DNA from: Corella eumyota
Taxonomy: Eukaryota > Chordata > Ascidiacea > Phlebobranchia > Corellidae
DNA length: 64,000 bases
Assembly (NCBI GenBank): GCA_963082875.1
Contig: OY720098.1
Span: 9,300,001 to 9,364,000, forward strand
Reading direction: 5' to 3'
The translations under genes and the position numbers were made by a program. Shown piece after piece: positions 11,402 through 22,600 of the stretch (its first letter is position 1; the number at the start of each line of letters is the position of its first letter). The notes beneath the pieces are model-generated. The model had not been told where the DNA came from, ran no database searches, and was given only the letters and a program-made list of their open reading frames with translations.

Positions 11402-13135
11402 TTATTCTTCCTCATCAATACTGAAAGGCAAACTGTATTGCAGTTTTTCGGGACCATAAACCTTAGCAGATTTTTTTAAGATTTTTAAAGCGGCATGTGT
11501 CCCATTAGCATATTTCCTCCAAATTTTAAAGATTTTACTATGGATAAGTTCTAGATTTTTTTTCTGGTATTTCTTTAGCTTTTCTTCTGCAACATTTTGA
11601 CGCTTTCCGACATTGGCCTCAATGTATAGGTATGATATAAAATCTGGGACAGAAAGTTTATGTCTTTTGGATAGTCGTATTTGCCATAAATTTGCACAAT
11701 CAAACTCTCGAAAAGCGCAACCATAAACACTCCAAGACGACGGCCTCCATAATCTGTTCTCAAAAAATGTTTTTCCAACAAAATCGGCAAGAGGAATGAG
11801 CTCATCATTGGGTGCATGTCCTATAAGGTTACAAAATACAGGTGATATATGCCAGTGTGGTAAAAAGCATAGTGCCATTAGCTTTCGGATGTAGTCAAAA
11901 GTTTCGTCATCAGTACTGTATTTGTGTTCAAGACCCACAGTGCGCACGTGCTTAAAAATAACTTGTTGAAAATTGTATGCTCCCCCTTTTACATCAACTC
12001 CAGGTAAAACCTGCCTTAAAGCTCTCCATAAGGACACGTCAAACTTAGCAACAATTTTTTCGACCAATGAATGGCATGGGAGAAGACTGATAACCTCTCG
12101 CATTGCTTTTAAGTAGTCAGGTTTATGTTGTTTTTTAGTAAAAAGGCAATTTACCAACGGGGTTTGTTTAATTGTCTTATTCGCTTTGGTAAATGCCTGA
12201 ATTAACAACATCTCTTTAAAAGGTTTGCTTACCAGACTAGTGGTTGTGTCTACATACCAAACCTTTGCCTTACTCAATAGTGCAAGGTTACTATCTGTGG
12301 CAAAAATCATAATTCGATTTTTCGGTTCAAGTAAATCTTTTTTTAAAAAATTAGTTGGAAGTTTTTCTACATTTAGAGGAAAGTTGACTGGAATATGAAC
12401 AGGAGTGGTGTGTATTTTTTGGCGGTGTCGATTAACAATTCTACTTAATTTATCTATATCAGATTGGTTCATTGTAACATTTTCAGGAAGGACACCCTTT
12501 AAGGTATCTTTGACTATTGTAGTTGCAGACACAGACAGATTTTCTTTTTCCTTGCCTCTTCGTTTGGCCACTTGTTGAATAGCACTGAACACATCACAGC
12601 CAACATCGGGAGGGTGGTTGTGAGGTTTTCCCATTGGTACGAAAACTCCGTCTTTTTGCTTGACCCTGGCAGGGCAAGTTAGTTTCTTTGCTTGTTTTGA
12701 GCATTTCCACAAGACGTGATGAATGTGACGCTTTCGCAGGCAATATGAATACCCCAAGCTATCAAAAACTTTGTCTTTTCCTCTCGCTGATGTTTTCGTG
12801 ATTATTCTGTATATTATATCTCCCGACTGGGCAGGATTTGAATTTCCTACAGCAGCAAGTTCAGGAGATTGGTAGAGTAATGTTTCAGGTTGAACTATTG
12901 TTAAGCTCTGGTCTAGTTGATTGTTTTCTGCTACAATATTTTGGTCTTGTTGATTGTTTTCTACAACAACGCTTTGGCCTTGTGAATGGTTTAAGTCACC
13001 ATTTACAGTAAAGTCTAAATTTTCCATATCTTCAGATTGCTCGTCAACTTCAAATTGCACTGCAACAGAATTCTCACCTGAAATGTCCTCCATAGCACTT
13101 TGGAATTCATCATGGCCTATTTCAACTAAAGACAT
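11402..13135 (-). CDS. FLYWCH zinc finger plus MULE-transposase-like protein, 577 aa, intronless
   Basis: Residues 1-100 are acidic and polar with near-repeats of VVENNQQDQ. A FLYWCH-type zinc finger follows at about 124-174: SYCLRKRHIHHVLWKC with C145 and C154, then H172 and H174 in KPHNHPP. Residues about 285-480 resemble the DDE domain of Mutator-like (MULE) transposases: VWYVDTTTSL carries the first Asp (D296), AKFDVSLWRALRQVLPGV the second (D366), and the FLPHWHI block follows. The third acidic site (usually NNxxE) reads CANLWQ, and the family CxxH reads GGAYNF. This suggests a domesticated, catalytically inactive derivative rather than a live transposon. No terminal inverted repeats were recognised by eye at either side. 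Possible roles are DNA or chromatin binding; function is unknown. The long uninterrupted frame argues for selection. Confidence 0.75.
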   Translation of the reverse strand: MSLVEIGHDEFQSAMEDISGENSVAVQFEVDEQSEDMENLDFTVNGDLNHSQGQSVVVENNQQDQNIVAENNQLDQSLTIVQPETLLYQSPELAAVGNSNPAQSGDIIYRIITKTSARGKDKVFDSLGYSYCLRKRHIHHVLWKCSKQAKKLTCPARVKQKDGVFVPMGKPHNHPPDVGCDVFSAIQQVAKRRGKEKENLSVSATTIVKDTLKGVLPENVTMNQSDIDKLSRIVNRHRQKIHTTPVHIPVNFPLNVEKLPTNFLKKDLLEPKNRIMIFATDSNLALLSKAKVWYVDTTTSLVSKPFKEMLLIQAFTKANKTIKQTPLVNCLFTKKQHKPDYLKAMREVISLLPCHSLVEKIVAKFDVSLWRALRQVLPGVDVKGGAYNFQQVIFKHVRTVGLEHKYSTDDETFDYIRKLMALCFLPHWHISPVFCNLIGHAPNDELIPLADFVGKTFFENRLWRPSSWSVYGCAFREFDCANLWQIRLSKRHKLSVPDFISYLYIEANVGKRQNVAEEKLKKYQKKNLELIHSKIFKIWRKYANGTHAALKILKKSAKVYGPEKLQYSLPFSIDEEE

Positions 13136-14289
13136 CTAAACAAATATGAATTTTTTTACAAAGTCTGGTGAAGTTTGTCAAACAATACTTGGTGTTAGTT
13201 TTGTTTTTTTATTGTAAATTTATTATATAAAATATTTAATGGTTTATCTGCTTTCGTTCAATATTTTAATTCGATTTAATCTTTTTAAATTAAATTTTGT
13301 AAAAATAAATCTGTCACAAGCCACTTCAAGTATAAATAGTAGTATAATCAGATAACGTTGTTTTAATTGTATATATACAGACAGACGAGACAGATATACC
13401 TTTTATTTATTCAAAAAAAAATTGTAAATAAAATTATATTCAATTCTCTGAACCCTGTCTGATCTGCTGATAGACTAATATTAAAGAGCTTGATTAAACG
13501 CAACGCAGGTTTACCAGTTTAAAATTACTTTATCACCCTTTTTCCTATTTTGCAACATTCAGACATTTTAAAATCTTAACAGTCTGACAGTCTTAAAGTT
13601 TAATAAAGCACCATCAGACCATAAAAACTGCAATTAAAACCAAAAAATTTAAAATTAATTTAAATAAAAATGTCTTAAGCAATTAAGGATTATTAATCGT
13701 AACCAACTTAACAATTAAGTATGACTTACCTTTGACAGATTATAATTCTTGTTTCAATTCAATTTCTACCACTATCATTTTGCTAGAATTTTTTTTTTAA
13801 ATCCTAGTAGAATTTCGCATTTTTCCGCAAAATATTACGTTGATATGATAAGTTACGTCGATAACACAAAATAAACAAACACACATTATTATTTATTATT
13901 TAGAATGCACATATTAAGCTAAGTTAAATTTTTACGTTTAAGTTTTTTAAAATATAAAAAAATTAATTTAAAAACACAATTAAACCCCTTAAAAAACAAT
14001 TTTAAAACTAGATTTATTTGATAAATAAAAAATGGTTCGAAATTATTTGATTATTTTAAAATTAATCCTTATTGTGAATAAATTTATGCATAAACATTAC
14101 TTAATTAAAAATATTACCTGAACTAATTAAACAAATATTACGTATACCCTTTTTTAATTATTAGACTAAAAAATTAAATTTTTTTCATTATTCTGTGTTT
14201 TAATAACAATCCCTAATTTTTATTAAATAAACAAGCTATTAAATATGTAAAACATACAAAAATTAATTTTTTAACTTTTTGTTCGTTTT
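13136..14289. other. A+T-rich intergenic DNA, no gene recognised
   Basis: This is the upstream side of the FLYWCH/MULE gene and the downstream side of the candidate exon at 14290-14429. Homopolymers and A+T-rich words dominate. A minus-strand AATAAA (plus-strand TTTATT near 14220) could serve that exon. Nothing else is supported. Confidence 0.4.
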
Positions 14290-14429
14290 CTATTGCGGAT
14301 TTACCGGGCTCGGCGGGGAAGGATAGACTGCCGTTTCTAAGGATTGTGATTCCGAGTTTTCCGCGTTTTCCGCGATCGAGAACGGCTCCAAATGCTCCGG
14401 CAATTTATTACGCGAAAAAATGCCGAGTT
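14290..14429 (-). CDS. Candidate alternative last coding exon of the repeat-protein gene
   Basis: This is a GC-richer island in A+T-rich surroundings. On the minus strand it starts after a strong acceptor (a long T tract, then CTATCAG) and reads ELGIFSRNKLPEHL, then an acidic stretch, ending PSPPSPVNPQ and stop TAG at 14290-14292. The frame that stays open needs a phase-1 donor, which is what exon 19 of the upstream gene (17579-17690) provides, the same phase used by exon 20. A minus-strand AATAAA follows within about 80 bases. It could instead be the end of an unrelated short gene; I see no other exon to pair it with. Confidence 0.5.
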
Positions 14430-16644
14430 CTGATAGAAAATAAAAAAAAAATATTCTAGCAGAATGACAGTGGTCAATTCTTCCCGCAGTTTATAATTAC
14501 CACTTAATCCACCTTATGAAAATATATTTTCGGATTACGTGGATTGACTGATTATTTCATGGATCGAATGGGTCGGATGTGTTAATGGGTAATCCAAATA
14601 GGTGAGGGTTAGGGTAAGGTTTAATTCATGCAAACTCTTCGTTTAATTAAATATCCGTCAAATATGCATTCGAATTATGTAATATCTATTTAATATATAT
14701 TCGATTCAGTTATTAAAACTCGATCCATTTATCCGTTCGATCCGTCAAATATATATTTTTGTAAGATAAATTAAGTGCGATTTGCAGTTTATTATCGCAT
14801 TAAAACTATAAATAACTGTTCTAACCGTCCTGTGACACGCATAGGAATGCTAACACTTTTAAGTTACCAAAATCACTGAAGAAATAAATTTAATTTTTTT
14901 ATAGTACTAAAAAAGCTGAAACAGTTTAATTTTAGTATAAGTCATAAAAATGGTATACTGTTATGTTACCAAAAAACTATAAGCCCGAAAACACCAATTC
15001 AACGACATTAGGATTTTTTTTATTCTCACCGTTCCTTTAAAATGTCCTGCAATTTCTAATAAATAGCCGACCTCAATTTTAGTAAAATTTCGTTTTTGGT
15101 AAAATAATCACTCGGTACACGTAAGTTACAAGACATTACGCAAATTGTATTTGGAATCATATTTATTCAGAAATTGACATCACATAGCTGCGAATTATTA
15201 CTAATATTTTAATAAAAATAAAATACAGAAGCAAACAACGATAACGAAAATTATTATCATTATTAATATTTTTCGAAACTTTTACACATAGTGTTGGAAA
15301 ACACCAAAAATGACTATCTATAAAATGGGTTATAGTAAGCGCAAACAATGTCGTGAATTACCAATTTATTATTAATTGTCAGATAACTTGCAAGTTTTAT
15401 AAGACAGCAAATCCCAAAAATTACGACGGGTTTTTCAAAGTCGAAAGAAAAATGTAAAATCAAATATTCCACTTTTTCAAAATAAAAATTCGGCAAAAAT
15501 TAGTTGCTAATATTGGTAGCAGAACAATAATAAACATATAGGGTGTACATATTAACATTTTGATTAAAAAAACACAACATTTGCAGCATAATTATAGTAA
15601 TTATGAAATAATAGACTTTACAAAAAAACAACAAATGGATAACATTGATAAATATAATAAAACTTTTTTTTTTAAATCTTAATTTTAATTTTTTCGGATT
15701 TATTTCTAGAGTATAATAGGGTAGCGATATACACATTCGTCAGTGCTTTTTTGAAAATGGAATGACAAAAATTTGCAGCATAATAGTATACAGAAATCTC
15801 TTATACAAATTAATTTATTTTATTTAAAATACAATACACCACGTGTCAAGAAAAATTTATTCTTTTTTGCCCCGCTAAAAACGATATAAATTTTCCAAGT
15901 CGCTAAGGTTGTTTTTTTTATCATGCAGTGAAAGTTTGACTTAGTTTTAAAAAAAAATTGTGTTTATTTGAAATAACGTACATGCAAACTTAAAGGTTGT
16001 CAAAAAAAAGGAAAAAATAAAATTCGCGCATGCAGAAATGGCAGAAACGCTTTAAAACACTGTACTTGTAAACACTTATTTTTTGAAACGTTAAAAAAAA
16101 AAATTTATAAAACCAAAAATTTTGTTAGTCCAAAATGTTTGTAAAAGATACGTTTCGTCGTTTAGATTAAAAAACCATGCATTTAAACATAAACAAAAAA
16201 TTTAAATGGGTAAAAAACCGCATGCCTATAATAATTTCATTTTCACCAGTTTGTCGTTAGTTTTAAAAGGTTAAATTCAAACCATAAGTGTATAGCGGTG
16301 TCGCATGCAAGTTATACTCACACATATTGATGTCGAAACACGTGCGCCACGTCATGAAACGATGTGTAATATTTTTATGTATTTATATTTTTCGCAATTT
16401 TCAAAGAACCTACTCTAAGTAGGCGGGCGCTTCATCTGCAGATATACATCGAAAAAATGATAATTAAGTAAGTAAAAAATTAAAAATTTACGATATATTA
16501 AAATGATTTGAGCCCAATAAATTATTATTTTAAGTAATTTAAAGCAAATTTAATGATGAAATTCCTTTTAATTAAAATTAATTAATGTAGATTGCTAGAG
16601 TACGGAAGTAGTAAATATATGAAAAATTTAAAACTTTAAATTAA
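14430..16644. other. 3' flank of the repeat-protein gene (or its last intron), no other gene recognised
   Basis: If the exon at 14290-14429 is used, this is mostly intron; otherwise it is intergenic. It contains scattered CATGCA-type words, a related pair containing ATCCGTCAAATAT near 14650 and 14743, and short A+T-rich open frames at 15163-15736 that lack splice context or coding character. Confidence 0.4.
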
Positions 16645-19600
16645 TTAGGAAAATAAATCGAAAGGATCTTTTGGCTCTTTGCTCACATTTTCAGTTGCAA
16701 CTGGGGCCGCAAAAATATCAAAGGGGTCAACTACAGCTTTGGGTTTTGGGTCACTCTGCTGAGCCCCAAATATGTCAAAGGGGTCGCCGTTATTTACCCC
16801 ATTACTGGGTTGAGTATCTATCTCAGTAAAACCATTAAGTAAATCACCATCTGTATGGGTTTCATAGGATGGAGTTTTAGAGGGGTTAGATTGGATTTTT
16901 TGAGTGAAAATATCATTCGGGGGCGAATTAATAGTAGGGTCTGTGCTAAGGTCAAGAAATGGGTCGTTTGGGGGTTGCTGTTGGTTGAGGGTAACTTGGG
17001 GCTCAAAAAAATCAAAAATATTCTCACCTTGAGCGATCCCGTTTTCCGCGGGGGCCTGACTTTTTAAGGGGGCAGGCTCGTCACCGACAACGTCCTGCGT
17101 TGTTGCGGTTTCTTGCTCGTAAGTGACGCCATCATTGTTAGTGACGTCATCGTCGTGGGGCGCGGCGTTGTCGACGTTGTTTTCTTGCATTGAGTCGTCC
17201 TTGGTCTGTTGTGGCACTTCGTCATCGTTCGCAGCGTAATTATTTTCCTGTGGGGCAGTGTCGTCATCAACTTGTGCTGGTTCCTCGGTTTGTTGGGTGA
17301 CGTAGTCATCCTGTGCGGGTTCCGTGACGTCATTAGTAACTGGTTCCTCGGGTTCTTGGGGCTGCAAATATTTAAAAAAAATTGTTGATAACATTTATAA
17401 TAATAATAAATAAAATTATTTATCCTTATTTTTAATATTTTACCTCTTCTTCGGCTTGTTTTTCCTCGTTTTGGTATTGTTCTAAAAAAAGATTTTAATT
17501 TAGTATAATAAAAATAAATTACAAGTTGAAAATTTTTACCCTCCATTATTTTATAAAATGTGATTAGTAGATACATACCTTGTTGTTCTGGTTCGTCCGG
17601 GATTGCAACACGAACTGGAGTAACAGCAGCTGCCTGCTCCTCTTCTTGTTCTTCTTCTTGTTTAACCTCCTCTTCTTTATATTGCTCAGCCTAGTAAGCA
17701 AAAATGGTAAATAATTAATAAAAGTAATTTTTTAAGTTTTAAATTTTTTAAATTTTTCTCTTACCACTGGTTCGGGTTCGGGTTCTTGGACTAGCTCGGG
17801 AACTGGTTCTGGTTCCTTTTGTTTTTGTTCTAAAACATATTCTCCCTCACTGTCTGAGTCGGATTCAACAGCTGCTGGCTCTTGTACTTGTTGCTAGATT
17901 ATATTTAACATTTAAAATTTACAACAATGAATTTTTTATAAAACCTAAAAAAAGCAAAAACGCCAAAAGTGAAAACCAAACTCTAGACCTTAGGTATTGT
18001 AAAGTAGTAAAAATTTATTAAACTAACAAAGCGAGAAAAAGCCAATTTTTGCACAGTTTTATAAAAAAAGCTATTTTGAAAATGTCAAACCTTTTCTGTG
18101 ACGATTTCCCGATCTCGTTCCATGGCTTGGTTGGCTTCTTGCTTGATGTCAATCATCTGTTTAGGCCCCGCCCCTTCTGCAGGTTTTTCCTCGTCTTTTG
18201 TTCCATCAAACATTTTCTTCGCAGATCTAAAAAAAAATAGCAATTTATTAAAAGCAGCAAAAAATTTTTCAAAAAAAAAATTTAATTTACGGACCAAATT
18301 ACATTTATTGCGTGATTAAATTAAAAATTTTTTTTCTTTTTAAATTAACGTTAGAAGCGGAGTGTTAACTTAAAAATAAAACTTACTGAAGATCAGCGGC
18401 AGGAACAATATCAGATTCCTCTCTAGTGCCAGCTGGTGGTGGGCGTACAACTTCGCCAGTTGGTGTTTCACGAATCTCAGTTTTCTTGCGTTCTGGCCTA
18501 AAAAAATAAAGTATAAACAACATGTTCTTCAATAAGCTTGCCGTAGAATATAAAAAAAACAATTCCTTACTCTTTTGGGGTAACTGGGCCACCAGATTCA
18601 AATAATTGTTTGGTTCCTTTCAAGTTAATAGTATAAGATTCTTCTTCTTGATTTTCTGCACTATTTACTACCTCCTGTAATAAAAATGAAAGTCTATATA
18701 AAATGTTATCACACATCACATAAACAAACGTTTAGTATGGGTATTATGGTACAAATACTATTCAAATGGACAGTGTTGTAAGTTTTAAAGGATACTTACA
18801 GCAGTTGTTGTCTTGTTGGTTTGAATCTTGTTTCTTGGTTTGTATTCATCTTTATTATTTCCTGAAAACATGGCAGCTCGTGACTTCAAAAAGTTTGACT
18901 CCAAATTATAAGCGGGAAGCTCTTTTGTGCCGGCCGTGTGGGGGCGCACTACACCTAGAATATAAACAAAAGTTAGCAAAACTTGAGCAAAAAAAGATTT
19001 TTATGAGCTGTTAGTCAAAAGCTTACAGTTCAAGTAGACAACCAATTGACTGAAATTGTTCAAATTACTCTGGTCGTAATTGAATTACATATTTGCAAAT
19101 TAACAAGGAGCAAATTTTTTGTTATTTTGCTAAGTACCACAATAACATTGTTAACAAAGCGGTTACAAATATTAATTCTGAAGCACAAATTGAAAATTGT
19201 ATTGGACATATTAGTTAATTAGTAAGTAATTGGTTTGGCATGGTAAATAATTATAAAATGCTATTAGAGCATGGTTAAACCAATAAAAATTTGGATTATT
19301 GTCATTTCTGTAAAATACAGCCGAAAATATTTACCTAAAACGCTCTGCAAGCAAGCCTAACTTCATACCGCACAGAAAAACATAAAATAAATTTTCGTAT
19401 TTCAAACTTAACTGTTATTCTGTGCAGTAAATAGTTAGACAAGCTTTAAAATTAACCTTTATTAACCCCAAATTTATTAGAATATTGACAGCATTTATCT
19501 AATAAATTTCAAACGCAATCAAAAAAGCTCAATCACCAGCCGAAGCCAACTGATTCGACAACTACATTTCAAAAACGGCCTAAATTGACGACTACGATTG

Positions 19601-22600
19601 GCATTGCATTGTGGGTAAATACAACACCTACCTCCCCTATCCTCGAAACTGCCCTCCGTGACAACCTTTCGGGTTGACTCGCTCCCTCCGTCCAGGGTAG
19701 TAACAGGGACTGCATATATATATTAAAACGTTAGTACCTTACCATTGTACTTTATAGGTTCTTAATGTATTACGCTTAACATACATTGCCTTAACGTAAT
19801 CTTTTTTTGCATTATATTTTAGGGTTTAAAAAATGTTAAAATTATAAATAAGTCATTGGGTAAATTTATTAACCCTATGTTAAATGTAAACTGGTAAAAA
19901 TAAAACAAAAAATCAACTATATAGATAAAAATGTTAGTGTGTTAGCTGTTCAAAAATTAAACTGTAAAAATTAACTTCGCGAAAACAGGTTCAAAATAAA
20001 ATAAAAAATAATAAAAATGAAACCGCTAATAATATAATCCCCCGGCTAATTTTAAACATGCAAAATGATTAAATCTGCAAAAGGTTGTAACGCGTTTTTA
20101 ATCGTTTTTATTTTTGGATGACGTCATAAAATAAAAGACTTATCAAAAACGCAGTTAACCTTTACAATTGGCAAAGTGACATAATTTAAAGGTTGGTCAA
20201 GAGTTATTGACTAGGCCATTATTACGTGTCAAATAAAACAGTGTTGTTCGAACAATAACAATGCGTAAACAACTTTTTGCAGATGTAAACAAACTTAAAA
20301 ACGATTTTTTAAAATAAAAAAAACTTAAAAGCACCTTCTTCTTCGTCATTACCGTTTGACCAATCCTTCTTTAAAGTCCTCCGCGGGGGAGCAGCAGATG
20401 TCGGGGAGCCGCTGTCCTGCGTGGGCGACTCCCACATGCTTTTCATGGAGCTCACTTTCACTGATGGTACATAATCTGCAGTTTCTTTTGTTCCGGCCGG
20501 TGGTGGGCGCACTATTTCCGACATGTCGTCGTCTTGCGTATGGATACTAACGTCGTCGGCTGGATTCGAACTTCGGGCGCTCGTGGTTCGGCTACGTGGT
20601 GTTTTAACGCTGTCGGGTGACCTTGACGAAGCGGTACTACGATGGCTTGAACTGTTACGTGAGTGGCTTGACGGTGCAGGACTACGACCAGTTCTCGGCG
20701 GGGATTGAGTGCTCGAATCGCCGCCTTTGCTTGAAGATGATAGCGATCTTTTAAGACTTGACCTTTTTATCGATTTAGATCCTCCGAAAAGTGCTTTCGT
20801 TTGTTGAAGGTCGATGCTGGGTACGTAATCAGGGGTTATAGGGGTGCCAGCAGGGTCTGAACGTACGATATCTGGTTCCGAAGTTTCAACAGGGGTAACG
20901 TCCTCGCTATGCACAACAGAAGTGCTCGCTATTTTCTAAAGGTAAATTTTTTAACTAGTTAGAATCAATTTTTAGCTCAGTTGTAATAAATGCAATTAGT
21001 AACTCTACACATAAGACTTGTAAGAACAAATATAAGAGTTTTTTTCTTATACCAATCTGTCTGTTGTTGATAACCTAAGCACTCATATTACATATTGACT
21101 GTCTATTTTAAATTCAATTTTATCTACACTAATATAAGAGGATTTTAGGGCAAAGCAGCTTAATAAGATCCAAGCAATTTTAACCTCACGTACACAACCT
21201 ATACATTTCTCCTCACAACCAAATAAGCCTAAAATGTAAGCCTTCCATAACCTTAAATGCCCACTTGTATTAACACGTGACGTCTACGACTAGAAACTAG
21301 TAATTAGCATACTTATACACACAAACCTAGCCTTTAGGCAATACAACTAAAAACAAAAAAGATTAGACCGTTGCTAAATCTATTTCATGTTCTTGTCCCT
21401 TTTTTACTTATATTATGAACATGATATACACTGTAAATACAAGGTTAAATAGGTTAATGACCTATATAGAAACAGAATGTAAGACTGATATTGAAAACAT
21501 ATTTAACTATCTATTTTAAAACACGGCTGTGCAGCGAAACTAATATGTTTTACAAGCAAATCCGCCTACGACTAATTCGTTTCTTACAGAACCAAACGGT
21601 AGTCAGATGTTATATTTGCCCGAAGCAATTACAAACACGATAATAAAGCATTTAAATCCGCCTTTAAACTGTCGAAAATCGTTTATTATAAAAAGTAACG
21701 AATCGACGCATATTTAATTCCCACAAGAGTTAAAAATCCCGCAGAAAATTTGAAATTTAAAACTGTCTAGTCTGGTTTCGAATATTCTGACTAATTTTCT
21801 TTTATTTTACTTGTAGCCGCTACAATTCTTTGTAGCGACTTTTAAACAGAAACTTTTCTCTGAGCAACGCCTTTTTTGTGACGTCACGCAGCATGAGCGA
21901 TCACGTGACCGGAAAGAAAGTGTTTCTTTCGGAATTGATTCCACATATCACGTAGTAAGTTTAAAAATTTTGTGTGTAATCTGCGCGTAAACAAAATTTA
22001 CAAAAAAATCGAAAAATGCATTTTACTAATAATTGCTTTGTTAATTTTAATTTATTAAATATATATAAACCTAGTAAAAAAACAGGCAGTTTGATAACTC
22101 TAACACAATATTAAACAAAAAATGTATATACGTTATTTATGGAAAATAGCTAATACAATATTGGTATAAACAACATACATTATTTACAACCTTTATCGCA
22201 ATATATAACTATTTAAAACGCAATTAAAACAGCAATTTTTTAATTATTTTTTTTTATTTAAGAGCAACCACTTGGACTTTATTATTAAAATAAAATAAAA
22301 CACTTGACAATAAGCCTTTTTTATCCATTTTTAAACAATTTGAAAATTACTAAATTTAAAATGTAATCCACTACTTTTTAATTTCAACTTAACTTTTTGC
22401 ATGTACTAAAAATCTAATACAACACTTCTTAGTTAACATCAAACAACAACTTACTTTTGATACTATGCTTCCCATTATAAATAATCTTCTTATAAAAATA
22501 ATTCATATAAAAAAACAATAACTGTATATTAATTTTAACCACGTGGTATCAGTTTTAACATGTCAAAGTTATTACCAAGTTAAATTGTAGCAAAACTGGA

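Noticed and set aside
14600-14640. Short AGGGTTAGGGTAAGG resembling telomere repeat
   Set aside because: Fewer than three units are present, which is too short to call an interstitial telomeric tract.
18049-18319. Plus-strand open frames over exon 17 of the repeat-protein gene
   Set aside because: They are antisense shadows; the minus-strand exon joins its neighbours in phase.
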